Position numbers and translations under genes: made by a program. From assembly GCA_001768235.1 (NCBI GenBank), contig MENK01000001.1, positions 18,267 through 82,266 on the forward strand: a stretch of 64,000 nucleotides of DNA, read 5' to 3'. Below, piece after piece: positions 19,035-29,521 of this stretch. This stretch comes from Bacteroidetes bacterium GWB2_32_14 (GTDB lineage: Bacteria; Bacteroidota; Bacteroidia; Bacteroidales; UBA12077). The notes beneath the pieces are model-generated. The model had not been told where the DNA came from, did not search any database, and was given only the letters and a program-made list of their open reading frames with translations. Within the stretch, counting starts at the first letter, position 1. Each line of letters opens with the position of its first letter.

Positions 19035-19694
19035 ATGAAAAAGTATTTAATAATTTTAACAATAACATTGACTTCCCTAAGTGTATTCTCACAAAATATG
19101 CGGTTTACTGTTTTTGTAGATCCAAAGTTTTCATGGATGACCCCGGATTTAAAAGATGTTAGCAGCGAAGGATCAAAGCTTGGTGTAAATATCGGATTAA
19201 ATGTGGATAATTTCTTTGCTCCAAATTATGCTTTCATGACAGGTATTTCAATTGATAATACAGGTGGTTTTTTAAAATATAATCTTGATGAAAAAAAACC
19301 TATAGAAACAAATGGTGGAATAGATTCAATACCTACAGGTAGTACACTTGAATATAAACTGCAGTACATAACAGTTCCTCTTGGATTAAAATTAAAAACC
19401 AATGAAATAGGATATTTCACCTTTTTCACACACCTGGGGATTAATGCGGGTGTTAATATAAAAGCAACAGGCAATGTAGATAATTACGAACTCGAAAATG
19501 AAAACATAAGTGATGAAATAAAGTTATTTAACCTGGCTTATTATATTGGAGCCGGGGTTGAATATTCTATAGGAGGCAATAGCGCCATTGTGCTTGGGCT
19601 AACCTATAGCAATGGTTTTATTGATATTACGACAGATTCAAACAATAAAGTAACATGCAGTAATGTTGCAATCCGTATTGGTATTTTATTTTAA
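19035..19694 (+). CDS. Outer-membrane beta-barrel protein (PorT-like)
   Basis: 219 residues with a Sec signal peptide (MKKYLIILTITLTSLSVFSQ). The rest alternates in amphipathic strands and ends RIGILF with a terminal Phe, as in OMP barrels of about eight strands. It resembles PorT/OMP_b-brl_2 proteins, but I see nothing that proves PorT. PorT belongs to the type IX secretion system, so the link with adjacent gldB is suggestive only. nadE starts 24 bp downstream. Confidence 0.7.
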   Translation: MKKYLIILTITLTSLSVFSQNMRFTVFVDPKFSWMTPDLKDVSSEGSKLGVNIGLNVDNFFAPNYAFMTGISIDNTGGFLKYNLDEKKPIETNGGIDSIPTGSTLEYKLQYITVPLGLKLKTNEIGYFTFFTHLGINAGVNIKATGNVDNYELENENISDEIKLFNLAYYIGAGVEYSIGGNSAIVLGLTYSNGFIDITTDSNNKVTCSNVAIRIGILF

Positions 19695-19718
19695 AATCCT
19701 TTACAAAAACTTACAATT

Positions 19719-21377
19719 ATGAAAATCGCACTTGCCCAATTAAATTATCACATTGGGAATTTTGAGAGAAATACTGCTAAAATCGTAGAGAAAATTGAAG
19801 AAGCAAAAAACGATTCTGTTGATTTAATTGTATTTTCAGAGATGTCTGTATGTGGATATCCGCCACAAGATTTGCTCGAAAAAAAATCATTTATTGATCA
19901 TTGCCAGGAAGCTGTCGATGAAATTGTTTCGAATACAAAAAACATAGCCGTTATTATTGGATCTCCAACTGTTAATTTTCATCCTAAAGGGAAAAAATTA
20001 CACAATTCCGCTTTATTTATTCACGATGGTGAAATTCAATTTATCCAACATAAAACACTTTTACCAACATACGATATTTTTGATGAATACAGGTACTTTG
20101 AGCCCAACGATAAGTTTAATGTAATTGAGTACAAAGGAGAAAAAATTGCCATTACCATCTGCGAGGACTTATGGGATGAGCAACCCGTAAGCAATACATT
20201 TGCAAGAAATCAGCTTTACACAGTTACTCCAATGGAAAAGTTGATTGAACACAAGCCTGACTTTGTTATAAACATTGCAGCATCTCCTTTTTCTTATACA
20301 AAAATATGGGGCCGAAAAAATATTTTTATACGAAATTCAAAGAAATATAAACTCCCGATTTTTAATGTAAACCAGGTTGGCGCTCAAACCGAACTGATTT
20401 TCGACGGTGGATCAATGGTTATAAATTCTGATGGAACTATAGCCGATGAATTAAAGTTGTTTGCCGAAGACTATAAAGTTTACAATCTCGAAGAAATTAA
20501 AAGAAAAAAATTAAAAAAACATATTAACGAGGATCCTTATGTAATTGCTAAAATTCATGATGCTTTAGTACTGGGAATTCGCGATTATTTTAAAAAAGTG
20601 AATTTAACCAAGGCTACTTTGGGGTTATCAGGAGGAATTGATTCTGCTGTTGCATTGGCAATTGCATCAGAAGCTCTGGGGCACGAGAATATGAGAGTGC
20701 TTTTATTGCCATCAAAATTCTCATCCGATCATTCAATTGCAGATGCTGTAAAACTTGCAGAAAACCTGGGTGTTCGATATGATATTATTAATATCCAGGA
20801 TGTTGTTGACAATTTTAATAAAAGCCTGCAAACAATTTTTAAAGGATTAAAAGAAGATATTACAGAAGAAAACATACAAGCCAGGGCACGGGGAACAATT
20901 CTAATGGCCCTGTCAAATAAATTCGGACACATATTACTAAATACATCTAATAAAAGCGAGTCAGCCGTGGGTTATGGAACACTTTACGGGGATATGGCCG
21001 GGGGATTATCTGTTTTAGGCGATGTTTATAAAACAGATGTATATAAACTGGCTCAATACATTAACCGCGAGAAAGAAATTATTCCTCTTCATTCGATTCA
21101 AAAAGCACCATCGGCAGAATTAAGGCCAGATCAAAAAGACAGCGACTCGTTACCCGAATATGAGGTACTCGATAAAATACTATTCGAATATATTGAACTA
21201 CAAAAAACACCCGATGAAATAATTTCAGAAGGCTGGGAAAAGAGTGTAGTTGAAAGGATAATTAAACTGGTTGACAGCAACGAGTTTAAGCGATACCAGG
21301 CTCCGCCAATTTTACGCATTTCGTCGAAAGCATTTGGAGCAGGAAGAAGAATTCCCCTGGTTGCTAAACTTTATTAA
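19719..21377 (+). CDS. nadE: Glutamine-dependent NAD+ synthetase
   Basis: 552 residues in two domains. The N-terminal nitrilase-type glutaminase (1-270) has Glu41 in FSEMSVCGYPP, the Lys in QHKTLLPTYD and the Cys in TICEDLWDE, and supplies ammonia. The C-terminal synthetase has the PP-loop LSGGIDSA at about 305-312 and the later NKSESAVGYGTLYGDMAGG motif. It converts deamido-NAD+, glutamine and ATP to NAD+. It appears co-transcribed with the upstream barrel protein gene. Confidence 0.97.
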   Translation: MKIALAQLNYHIGNFERNTAKIVEKIEEAKNDSVDLIVFSEMSVCGYPPQDLLEKKSFIDHCQEAVDEIVSNTKNIAVIIGSPTVNFHPKGKKLHNSALFIHDGEIQFIQHKTLLPTYDIFDEYRYFEPNDKFNVIEYKGEKIAITICEDLWDEQPVSNTFARNQLYTVTPMEKLIEHKPDFVINIAASPFSYTKIWGRKNIFIRNSKKYKLPIFNVNQVGAQTELIFDGGSMVINSDGTIADELKLFAEDYKVYNLEEIKRKKLKKHINEDPYVIAKIHDALVLGIRDYFKKVNLTKATLGLSGGIDSAVALAIASEALGHENMRVLLLPSKFSSDHSIADAVKLAENLGVRYDIINIQDVVDNFNKSLQTIFKGLKEDITEENIQARARGTILMALSNKFGHILLNTSNKSESAVGYGTLYGDMAGGLSVLGDVYKTDVYKLAQYINREKEIIPLHSIQKAPSAELRPDQKDSDSLPEYEVLDKILFEYIELQKTPDEIISEGWEKSVVERIIKLVDSNEFKRYQAPPILRISSKAFGAGRRIPLVAKLY

Positions 21378-21470
21378 CAGCGATAAAATTATTTTTTCCC
21401 CTTTGTATTCTTTAATTATTCCTGTTTTTCGATTTTAAAGAAAATATTTTATAGTTTTGATTGAAATATT

Positions 21471-21478
21471 TACATTTG
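21471..21478 (+). promoter_or_regulatory. Promoter -7 box of the Crp/Fnr regulator gene
   Basis: TACATTTG fits TAnnTTTG, about 34 nt before the ATG. Confidence 0.45.
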
Positions 21479-21511
21479 TATGTTTTTCAACATATTTAAA
21501 AAATTTAGTTC

Positions 21512-22204
21512 ATGATCTCTGAAAGCCATAATATTATCGATAGTCAAATGTCTGTTTTTAGTGTTCTGAATACCGAAGAAAAGGAACAGCTTAAACGAAA
21601 CAGTTCATGTACTCATTATAAAAAAGGCGATATTATTTATAAAGAGGGCGATAAACCTACCGGTTTAATTTGTTTATCGAAAGGGAAAGTAAAAATCTAT
21701 AAAGAAGGAGTTGGAGGACGTGAGCAAATTGTACGAATGGCAAAACCTGTTGGATTTATTGGTTACAGAGCATTATTTGCCGAGCAGAATTATATCGCAT
21801 CAGCCGAAGCAATAGAAGATTGTGTTATTTGTACTATCGAGAAAGAAACTCTTTATCAATTACTCAGGAAAAACTCCGAGCTTTCATTCAATATTATCAG
21901 GTCGTTGGCATCAGAACTCGGTTTTTCGAATAACAGAACAGTTACTCTCACTCAAAAACATATCCGGGGCAGATTGGCAGAATCGCTCATTTTTCTTAAA
22001 GATACTTACGGATTCGAAGAAGATGGTTCAACTATTCGTGTTTACTTATCTCGCGAAGATATAGCCAACTTATCGAATATGACAACTTCAAACGCGATTC
22101 GTACACTTTCCACATTTGCAAGCGAACATATTATTAATTTAGATGGCCGAAAGATTAAAATTATTGATTTAAAATCACTCGAAAGAGTAAGTGAAATTGG
22201 CTAA
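21512..22204 (+). CDS. Crp/Fnr family transcriptional regulator
   Basis: 230 residues. A cyclic-nucleotide-binding beta-roll (about 20-130, with YKEGDKPTGLICLSKGKVKIYK) is followed by the dimer helix and a winged helix-turn-helix (about 165-220: LSREDIANLSNMTTSNAIRTLSTF). No FNR-type N-terminal Cys cluster is present, and the cAMP-contact Arg/Ser motif is not evident, so the effector is unknown. It stands alone and converges with the serine hydrolase gene at a 1-bp gap. Confidence 0.9.
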   Translation: MISESHNIIDSQMSVFSVLNTEEKEQLKRNSSCTHYKKGDIIYKEGDKPTGLICLSKGKVKIYKEGVGGREQIVRMAKPVGFIGYRALFAEQNYIASAEAIEDCVICTIEKETLYQLLRKNSELSFNIIRSLASELGFSNNRTVTLTQKHIRGRLAESLIFLKDTYGFEEDGSTIRVYLSREDIANLSNMTTSNAIRTLSTFASEHIINLDGRKIKIIDLKSLERVSEIG

Positions 22205-22205
22205 A

Positions 22206-23642
22206 CTAATTATCATTTAATGTTATTAATTCAAAGAAATTCTTTTCGTTCATTTTATTTGAAGCTAATTCTCCTTTAACATACATTTCTTTAAAAAGTT
22301 TTAATTTTGTTGCAATCTCAGGCTTATCACTATTATTGAGCAATTGATACGTCTTTGAAATTTTTAATGTATCAAGTACAATTTTCTTCCCAGGTTTGTT
22401 CAAATTATACATATCAATAGCACTTTCGACACCAGAGGTAATAATTGTATTCACAATATCGTGTGTTATATCTGTTTCGGTTGAATCGTATAAAATATCC
22501 TGAATACCTCTTATTATAGTGCTATTAAACGCTGAAGATGTATTATTTAAAACAATAACTGTATTTCGGTCTTCAATATACCTGTAAATGCTTGTTCTGA
22601 AACCATTCCATCGACCATGATGATACACAACCTTCTTGTCATTTTTATTTGTTATTCTGAATCCAAAACCATATGGAATATCGTATTTATCACGTATTTT
22701 AAAGCCCGACAATGCTTCATTCAGTGTTTCATACGAAACAAGTTCGTTAGAATACAATGCCTGATCCCATTTAAATAAATCTTCTGTTGTTGAATAAACT
22801 CCTTTATCGCCAACACTTCCGTCATTTACTGTTTCAGGGAGTAACCTGTATTTTTTTCCACGATATGCAAATCCACATAATTTGTCTTTTGAATTCTTCT
22901 CCAGGCAACTATAAACAAATGTATTTCTCATATCTAAAGGTTCAAAAATCTCCTCATCCATGAATTTTGAAAAAGCAATTCCTGATATTTTCTCAACAAC
23001 CGATGCAAGTACTATGTAGCCTGTGTTGGAGTAATTAAACTTACGCCCGGGGGTAAAATACAATTCAAGTTTATAATTGGCTAATAATTTAATGATATCA
23101 TCGTTATAAGGCACTTTATCACTTTTCCAATAATTGTCAACCAGCCACATATAGTTTGGTAAACCAGAAGTATGATTAAGCAGCATTCTAATTGTTATTC
23201 CTTTATATGGAAAATCCGGAATATATTTAGTTACACTATCATCATAGTTAAGTTGGTTACGTTCTTTTAAAATCATAATTGCCATCGCGGTAAACTGTTT
23301 ACTTACCGATGCCAGTTGATAAACCGATTCGTTTGTTAGTTTTTCTCTTCTGATTACATCTGAATAACCAAACGGTTTGTTGAAAATACATTCACCTTTG
23401 TACGAAACCAAAACATTCCCGTTAAATCGATACCGTGAAGTAATTGAATTCATCAGGGAATCAATTTTTATGGCCTTTTCCTGATAAAAAATTGAATTTA
23501 TTTCGCTTATGATTTTTCCTGATAGGATCTCGTTTTTTTCAATTCCGGCTCCAAATAACTGCAGCCTGATACTGGAATTTATAATAGCAATGGTAATAAA
23601 AAGGAGAAAGAAAATTCCTATTTTGATATATTTTGATTTCAT
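22206..23642 (-). CDS. Serine hydrolase of the beta-lactamase/DD-peptidase (class C-like) family
   Basis: 478 residues from the ATG at 23642. An ATG at 23705 would place 21 residues before the signal anchor MKSKYIKIGIFFLLFITI, so I prefer the later one. Active-site motifs are SVSK (SxxK nucleophile), YSN in FNYSNTGY, and HHG in YHHGRWNG. These place it in Pfam Beta-lactamase (AmpC/EstB/Pab87-like). It may act on peptidoglycan peptides, D-amino-acid peptides or esters outside the cytoplasm. The last 90 residues are an extra helical tail. Confidence 0.85.
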   Translation of the reverse strand: MKSKYIKIGIFFLLFITIAIINSSIRLQLFGAGIEKNEILSGKIISEINSIFYQEKAIKIDSLMNSITSRYRFNGNVLVSYKGECIFNKPFGYSDVIRREKLTNESVYQLASVSKQFTAMAIMILKERNQLNYDDSVTKYIPDFPYKGITIRMLLNHTSGLPNYMWLVDNYWKSDKVPYNDDIIKLLANYKLELYFTPGRKFNYSNTGYIVLASVVEKISGIAFSKFMDEEIFEPLDMRNTFVYSCLEKNSKDKLCGFAYRGKKYRLLPETVNDGSVGDKGVYSTTEDLFKWDQALYSNELVSYETLNEALSGFKIRDKYDIPYGFGFRITNKNDKKVVYHHGRWNGFRTSIYRYIEDRNTVIVLNNTSSAFNSTIIRGIQDILYDSTETDITHDIVNTIITSGVESAIDMYNLNKPGKKIVLDTLKISKTYQLLNNSDKPEIATKLKLFKEMYVKGELASNKMNEKNFFELITLNDN

Positions 23643-23871
23643 ATTTGAAACGGCCCTTAATAAACAAAAATTAAAGGGGTAAATTAACATAAAAAAAAGT
23701 TTCATTCAAAACCCGGGTATCCTTCAAAGCATTAATTTTGACGAAAAATTACCATTTAAACCGTTATTATAAAAACAGGCTATTCTCAAAAGAACTTAAT
23801 TTTAAATCCATTAGCGGGTTTTTAACATAGGTATTAAAAAATCGCAGGTAAAACAGAGCGTTTGTGGAAAA

Positions 23872-26352
23872 CTATTCCTGGTAATAAACCCGTTTCACAC
23901 GCGAAGGTATTCCTGCAAATATTTCGTAAGGAATTGTTTCAAGGGTTCTTGCTATTTCATTAACCGGAATTTCTTTCCCGAAAACTTCCACTTCATCACC
24001 TTCATGTATAGTGCAACCTGTAATGTCGGCCATGCACATATCCATGCATATATTTCCTACAATAGGTACAATATGCCCGTTTATAAATAATTTCCCTTTC
24101 CCGTTGCTCAGTTTACGGTTTAATCCATCGGCATACCCAATAGGAATAATCGCTATAGTCATATCGTTTATAGCTTTTCCTTTTCTGCCATAACCAATTG
24201 TTTCACTTTTTGGCACATGCTTAATTTGAATAACAGTACTTTTAAGTGTACTCACTATTTCAAGTTGTTCCTGCTGCATTGATGAAATACCATATAATCC
24301 AATACCTAACCGAACCATATCAAACTGGCCATAGGGAAACCGTTCAATACCCGAAGAGTTTAAAACATGTCGAATTACGGGATAATTCAGTTTAGATATA
24401 ATTTTTGAACTCAGGTTGTCAAACAACTTAATTTGGGTATCAGTAAATTCATCGTGAATATTTTCATCACTAGCTGCTAAATGTGAAAAAATGGATGCAA
24501 CTTTTATATTTTTACTTTGAACAATATTGTTTATTAAAGTATCAATCTCATTTGGCATAAAACCCAGGCGGTGCATTCCTGTATCGAGCTTAATATGAAC
24601 AGGATAATCAGGGATGCCCACATTTTCAAGAGTTTTCTGAAACTGATTAAGCACCAGGGAACTATAAATCTCCGGTTCAAGGTTATACTCGATCATTAAA
24701 TTAAAGCTGTTTTGCTCCGGGTTCATAACGATTATCGGGAGTTTAATGCCTGCTTCGCGTAATTCAACGCCCTCGTCGGCAAATGCAACCCCCAGGTAAT
24801 CGACTCCATGATACTGCAAAACGCCTGCAATTTCATAAGTTCCACTACCATACGACAAGGCTTTAACCATAACCATGAGCCTGGTTTTTGGATTCAGCCT
24901 CGATTTAAAGTAATTTAAATTATGAACCAGGGCATTCAGGTTGATTTCAAGAACTGTACGATGAACTTTTTCTTCCAATAACGCAGATATTTTTTCAAAT
25001 GCAAAATTTCGTGAACCTTTTAAAAGTATCGAACTATCAGAAAAAGTCTTTTTTGATAAATCACTTAAAAATTCATTCGTTGTGGAATAAAAGCTTTTTG
25101 GAATATCAAAAACATCTGCCTGAGATACAATTGATTTTCCTATACCAATAATCTGATCAACCTGATATTTCTTAATTAAACTGGCTACTTCGGAATATAG
25201 AACTGTTTCGCTTTTTCCACTCTGCAAAATATCTGACAGTATAAGTACTTTTTTGGAATGTTGATTCTGCTGGCTCAGGTAATTCAATGCTATGTTTAAG
25301 GAATTTAAATCGGAATTATAACTGTCGTTAATAATCGAACATCCGTTCATTCCTTTTTTCAGTTCCATACGCATGGCAACAGGCAGCAATGATTCAAACT
25401 GCGATTTAAAATCAGAAAGTTTAAATCCTAGAACACACAAACAAGCAATAACATGCATGGCATCTTCAACAGAAGCATTATCGGTAAAGGGAATAGTTAG
25501 TTCAACCTGTTCAGATTCATAAGCTATTTTTAAGCTGGTTTTATCATTAATTTTTGAATTTGAAACAAGCCGGAGACCTGCCCCGGGATTTACTGACCAG
25601 CTAAACAGTTTTTTTTGTGATAATTCAGGAGCATCAGATATTAATTTATCTATCAGCACATGATCTTTGCAGTAAACAAGTATTTCAGAATGTTTAAATA
25701 GTTTGAGTTTTTCTATTGCTTTGTGTTTGTAATCCCTGAAATTCTCCTGGTGCGATTCTCCAATATTTGTTATCACACCTATTGTTGGTTGAATCATTTT
25801 CTCCAGTTTCTCCATCTCTCCAGAGAGTGAAATGCCGGCTTCAAATATGGCAATATTGAAGGTTTTATTCATTAACCAAACCGATAGCGGAACTCCAACC
25901 TGCGAATTAAAACTTTTAGGACTGCGAATAATATTTATTTTTGAATGCAGAATTTGAAAAATCCACTCTTTTACAATCGTTTTCCCGTTACTCCCGGTTA
26001 TGCCAATAACAGGATAATTGAACTGTTTCCGATAATGTGCTGCAAGATTCTGCAATGCTTCAAGTGCTTTTCTTACAACAAGAAAATTTGCATTCGGGTA
26101 ATCTTTACTATTTTCAGGTATTTGCTCAACAACAAAATTTCTGACCCCTTTGTTGTACAAATCATTAATATACTTGTGGCCATCGTGCCGTTCGCCACGA
26201 ATAGCAAAAAAAAGCGCATCCTGAGATGAAACAAAATTCCTGCTATCAATAATCAAATTCCTGATTTCACAATTCTCTTTAAGGGTTAATTGAGCATGAA
26301 TTATTTTTGATATTTCGGAAATGGTGTAATTCACTTTTACTGATTTTAACAC
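23872..26352 (-). CDS. murF-alr: Bifunctional MurF ligase / alanine racemase
   Basis: 826 residues. The N-terminal half (1-455) is UDP-MurNAc-tripeptide:D-Ala-D-Ala ligase with P-loop GITGSNGKT (117-125) and the ENFRDY and NDSYNSD motifs. The C-terminal half (from about 460) is a fold-type III alanine racemase with the PLP lysine near 497 in MVKALSYGSG, then RLGIGLYG and GNICMDMC. It makes D-Ala and adds D-Ala-D-Ala to the cell-wall precursor. This fusion is typical of Bacteroidota and supports the taxonomic call. In MurF the second catalytic region looks somewhat divergent, as is usual in this fusion. Confidence 0.95.
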   Translation of the reverse strand: MLKSVKVNYTISEISKIIHAQLTLKENCEIRNLIIDSRNFVSSQDALFFAIRGERHDGHKYINDLYNKGVRNFVVEQIPENSKDYPNANFLVVRKALEALQNLAAHYRKQFNYPVIGITGSNGKTIVKEWIFQILHSKINIIRSPKSFNSQVGVPLSVWLMNKTFNIAIFEAGISLSGEMEKLEKMIQPTIGVITNIGESHQENFRDYKHKAIEKLKLFKHSEILVYCKDHVLIDKLISDAPELSQKKLFSWSVNPGAGLRLVSNSKINDKTSLKIAYESEQVELTIPFTDNASVEDAMHVIACLCVLGFKLSDFKSQFESLLPVAMRMELKKGMNGCSIINDSYNSDLNSLNIALNYLSQQNQHSKKVLILSDILQSGKSETVLYSEVASLIKKYQVDQIIGIGKSIVSQADVFDIPKSFYSTTNEFLSDLSKKTFSDSSILLKGSRNFAFEKISALLEEKVHRTVLEINLNALVHNLNYFKSRLNPKTRLMVMVKALSYGSGTYEIAGVLQYHGVDYLGVAFADEGVELREAGIKLPIIVMNPEQNSFNLMIEYNLEPEIYSSLVLNQFQKTLENVGIPDYPVHIKLDTGMHRLGFMPNEIDTLINNIVQSKNIKVASIFSHLAASDENIHDEFTDTQIKLFDNLSSKIISKLNYPVIRHVLNSSGIERFPYGQFDMVRLGIGLYGISSMQQEQLEIVSTLKSTVIQIKHVPKSETIGYGRKGKAINDMTIAIIPIGYADGLNRKLSNGKGKLFINGHIVPIVGNICMDMCMADITGCTIHEGDEVEVFGKEIPVNEIARTLETIPYEIFAGIPSRVKRVYYQE

Positions 26353-26450
26353 AAAGATCGTTTTTTAGAATAAAAATCTGAATCTTTTAAACTAAATTTT
26401 ATGATCTTGAAATTTTTTAAAGAAATAGAGTTTATTAGAATACTATTAAA

Positions 26451-27095
26451 TCAGAATTTATATTTAAATCCAAATGATAAAAGAATACTGGTTAATGATT
26501 TTTCAATTGATATCGGTGAAACATTAGCAGTCTCAACTGGTATTTTTTTAAATGTACCTTGTAATATTTCAAATTCGCCATAAAAATTTAAGTTTTTAAA
26601 AAATAAAGGAAACTGAACTCCTGCTCCTAAATTTAATCCTATATCAGACGATTTTTTCTCATAATCATCAGGATAATTCAGGTATTCTGTTTCGGTTTCT
26701 AAGGCAAAAAACAAACCTCCCTGGATATATCCCTTAGAATCGCTCTTCCCAAATTGCCACTTGTATAGAACAGGAATAAGAATAAACTCAGCATTATATA
26801 TTGCATCTTTTTCACCGGAGAAATCTGACCAATTCCATGAATCTGTAATACAATTTACTTTTACATATTTAACTTTGGTTTTAATACTCCTGTTTTTAGA
26901 AAAGAAAAAATCAAAACTCAGGCCTAAAAATTCGTTGAGGTATTTATCCTCATAAGAATCACTTTGAGTAAGGTTAAAACCACCTTCAAAACCAACAAAC
27001 ACAGGATATCTTTTACCCGGTGATATATTTGTCGATTCTTGTGCTGATACACTAATACCAAATAGAAAGAAAAGAGGAAGAAATAAATTTTTCAT
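26451..27095 (-). CDS. Outer-membrane beta-barrel protein of unknown function
   Basis: 214 residues. The signal peptide is MKNLFLPLFFLFGISVSAQ. Amphipathic strands (VFVGFEGGFNL, LGLSFDFFFSKNR, KTKVKYVKV) run to a C-terminal ILLSFGFKYKF with terminal Phe. That is the usual size of PorT/OMP_b-brl proteins. It lies between murF-alr and tdk on the same strand, with no functional hint from neighbours. Confidence 0.7.
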   Translation of the reverse strand: MKNLFLPLFFLFGISVSAQESTNISPGKRYPVFVGFEGGFNLTQSDSYEDKYLNEFLGLSFDFFFSKNRSIKTKVKYVKVNCITDSWNWSDFSGEKDAIYNAEFILIPVLYKWQFGKSDSKGYIQGGLFFALETETEYLNYPDDYEKKSSDIGLNLGAGVQFPLFFKNLNFYGEFEILQGTFKKIPVETANVSPISIEKSLTSILLSFGFKYKF

Positions 27096-27173
27096 GATAT
27101 ATGTGAGTTTAATTTTCGCCTTTAATATAAAGATAACGAAAATTAAATTGATAAATAGCGATTTGTACTTGGG

Positions 27174-27773
27174 TTAATTCTGTTTTTCGTTTTTATTTCT
27201 GCTCATTACTTTATTAAAACAAACCCTGCAAAGTGGCTCGTATTCTGTTTTTTCGCCCAACAAAACCAGTTTATCGCTTTTTGCAATTCGATGTGAATAT
27301 TGAGCCAGGTTTCCACAATGCATACAAATGGCATGAACTTTTGTAACATATTCGGCTTCAGCCATAAGTGCAGGAATAGGGCCGAAAGGATTTCCCAGGT
27401 AATCCATATCGAGTCCGGCAACAATAACCCGAATTCCGTTATTAGCAAGTTGATTACATACTTCAACCAGGTTTTTATCAAAAAACTGGGCCTCGTCAAT
27501 GCCAACTACATCAACATCGCCGGTAAGCAACAAAATATTTCCTGATGATTCTACCGGTGTAGAACGTATGGTTGTTTCGTCGTGCGAAACAACATTTTCT
27601 TCGGAATAGCGGGTATCAATTATGGGTTTAAATATCTCAACCTTTAACTTGGCATATTCGGCCCTGCGTAAACGACGAATTAATTCTTCCGTTTTACCGG
27701 AAAACATCGATCCGCAAATTACTTCGACCCACCCCCTGTTTTTGGATTTTTTATTTGTACCTTCGAAAAACAT
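27174..27773 (-). CDS. tdk: Thymidine kinase
   Basis: 199 residues, type II (bacterial) TK. The P-loop [10 protein letters not shown] is at 21-30, the DEAQFF motif binds magnesium and nucleotide, and the zinc site is CMHC...CRVC in the lid. It phosphorylates thymidine with ATP for salvage to dTMP. It is divergent from the 246-residue protein gene, and a 54-bp gap holds at least the forward promoter. Confidence 0.96.
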   Translation of the reverse strand: MFFEGTNKKSKNRGWVEVICGSMFSGKTEELIRRLRRAEYAKLKVEIFKPIIDTRYSEENVVSHDETTIRSTPVESSGNILLLTGDVDVVGIDEAQFFDKNLVEVCNQLANNGIRVIVAGLDMDYLGNPFGPIPALMAEAEYVTKVHAICMHCGNLAQYSHRIAKSDKLVLLGEKTEYEPLCRVCFNKVMSRNKNEKQN

Positions 27774-27801
27774 CGTATATCAATTTCTTAACTTTTATCG
27801 T

Positions 27802-27809
27802 TATTTTTG
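27802..27809 (+). promoter_or_regulatory. Promoter -7 box of the coiled-coil protein gene
   Basis: TATTTTTG fits TAnnTTTG, 19 nt before the ATG at 27828. Confidence 0.45.
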
Positions 27810-27827
27810 TAAAAAATAGTATTCATT

Positions 27828-28568
27828 ATGAACAAGTCCGATCTTCACAAGAATATAATTAAAGAAATCCAGGAGCTATACTCATTTGTAAATAGATTCG
27901 AAAATCCAAACCAGGTTCATCAAATCGATATCGACCTTGCAATGTCAAAAGTAAGAAATCTTTACGACATCTTGTTAAAATTAAATTCGCAGGAGTCGTA
28001 CATTTCTGAATATCATAAAGAAGAGAAATCAACAATTCATAAACAATCTGAAAAAGAAGATAATGTAAAGGAAAAGAATGTTTCTACGAATAAACCTGTT
28101 ATTATTGAAAAAACGCTGCCTGAACCTGAAATAATCTTTGAAAAAAATATCAAAAAAGAGGAAATTAAGAAAGGCCCTGTTGTTGACGAAGAAAAACAGA
28201 AGAAAGTAAATCAAAAAAAACAAGATTCAACAACCGAAATCATTGCCGACAGATTTCAATCAAAAACTTTTATGCATGATACAATCTCAAAAGGCAAAAC
28301 TGATACAAGGGATGTTTCCAGCAAAATGAAATCAAAACCCATTAAAGATATAAATTCTGCTATTGGCTTAAATGATAAATTTGTTTTTATCCGCGAGTTA
28401 TTTAACGGGAATAAAGAACAATTTAGCGAAACCATACAATTGCTGAATAATTTTGACACCTTTGAAAATGCTATTGGCTTCTTAAAAGATAATTTTAAAT
28501 GGGATTTTGAAGAAGCAACTGTCGAAAAATTAGTTGAACTGGTTCACAGAAAATATACAAGTTCTTAG
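27828..28568 (+). CDS. Conserved hypothetical protein with charged coiled linker
   Basis: 246 residues, no signal peptide or membrane segment. The N-terminal part is a helix bundle with heptad character (about 1-60). A very Lys/Glu-rich linker follows (about 65-150), and then a compact helical C-terminus starting FIRELFNGNKEQFSETIQLL (about 185-245). This shape, with a tdk-divergent position and rsmI downstream, is common among Bacteroidota hypothetical proteins. No enzyme motif is visible and I do not assign a function. Confidence 0.75.
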   Translation: MNKSDLHKNIIKEIQELYSFVNRFENPNQVHQIDIDLAMSKVRNLYDILLKLNSQESYISEYHKEEKSTIHKQSEKEDNVKEKNVSTNKPVIIEKTLPEPEIIFEKNIKKEEIKKGPVVDEEKQKKVNQKKQDSTTEIIADRFQSKTFMHDTISKGKTDTRDVSSKMKSKPIKDINSAIGLNDKFVFIRELFNGNKEQFSETIQLLNNFDTFENAIGFLKDNFKWDFEEATVEKLVELVHRKYTSS

Positions 28569-28763
28569 TATGCAGGTATCAGTATCGAGTGCCAAAACAC
28601 TATCGAGATCAGGATAGTCGAAATATTATTATTTTTTTATTCATTTCAATAATTTGAAAAATCATTCTGTATTGGAGCTTTAACTTCGAAATTCGACAGT
28701 TATTATTCAACATTTAAAATTCAAAATTTATACCTTTAGCAAATAATTGGAAATCATACTTAA

Positions 28764-29489
28764 ATGAGTAAACTCTATTTAGTTCCCACTCCTATTGGTA
28801 ATCTCGAAGATATTACACTACGGGCAATACGAATTCTGAAAGAAGTTGATTTAATCTTAGCCGAGGATACACGCAAGACAAGTATTTTGCTAAAACATTA
28901 TTCAATTGAAAAACCAATACTTGCACATCATAAGTTTAACGAGCATAAAACAGTATCTAACCTTGTTGAACGGATAAAATCGGGCGAATCTATTGCTGTT
29001 GTAACTGATGCCGGCACACCTGGGATTTCAGATCCGGGATTTTTAATTGCCCGGGCCTGCATTGAATCAGGTATTAATGTTGAATGTTTACCCGGGGCTA
29101 CAGCTTTTATTCCCGCACTTGTAAATTCTGCATTACCCAACGATCGTTTTTCATTCGAAGGGTTTTTACCACAAAAAAAGGGCCGACAAAAGCGACTTGC
29201 AGAACTCACGCAAGAACAAAAAACAATGATTTTTTATGAATCACCTTACCGATTGGTAAAAACCTTGACCCAGCTTGCTGAAACTTTAGGCGAAGACCGT
29301 CGTGCTTGTGTTTCGCGTGAATTAACCAAAATATATGAAGAAAACATTCGCGGAACATTAAAAGAGTTAATCGGGTATTACAACAAATCGGCTGTAAAGG
29401 GAGAGATTGTTATTGTTGTTGAAGGGGCGTCAAGTTATAATAAGATGTTAAACTCGGCTCCGGAAGACAATGAAGATGATGAAGAATAA
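28764..29489 (+). CDS. rsmI: 16S rRNA (cytidine-1402-2'-O)-methyltransferase RsmI
   Basis: 241 residues. It has the tetrapyrrole-methylase fold with the N-terminal VPTPIGNLEDITLRAI, LAEDTRKTSILLKHY and DAGTPGISDPG, then LPGATAFIPALV; these are RsmI signatures. It methylates the ribose of C1402 in the 16S decoding centre. The acidic tail (EDNEDDEE) is unremarkable. The stop codon overlaps a small hairpin shared with the converging helicase gene. Confidence 0.95.
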   Translation: MSKLYLVPTPIGNLEDITLRAIRILKEVDLILAEDTRKTSILLKHYSIEKPILAHHKFNEHKTVSNLVERIKSGESIAVVTDAGTPGISDPGFLIARACIESGINVECLPGATAFIPALVNSALPNDRFSFEGFLPQKKGRQKRLAELTQEQKTMIFYESPYRLVKTLTQLAETLGEDRRACVSRELTKIYEENIRGTLKELIGYYNKSAVKGEIVIVVEGASSYNKMLNSAPEDNEDDEE

Positions 29490-29510
29490 GCCATCTTTTT
29501 GAGATGGCTT
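29488..29510. terminator. Small hairpin between converging rsmI and helicase genes
   Basis: Stem AAGCCATCT / AGATGGCTT with a 5-nt loop. No T-run follows, so termination is uncertain. Confidence 0.4.
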
Positions 29511-29521
29511 ACATGTATTGT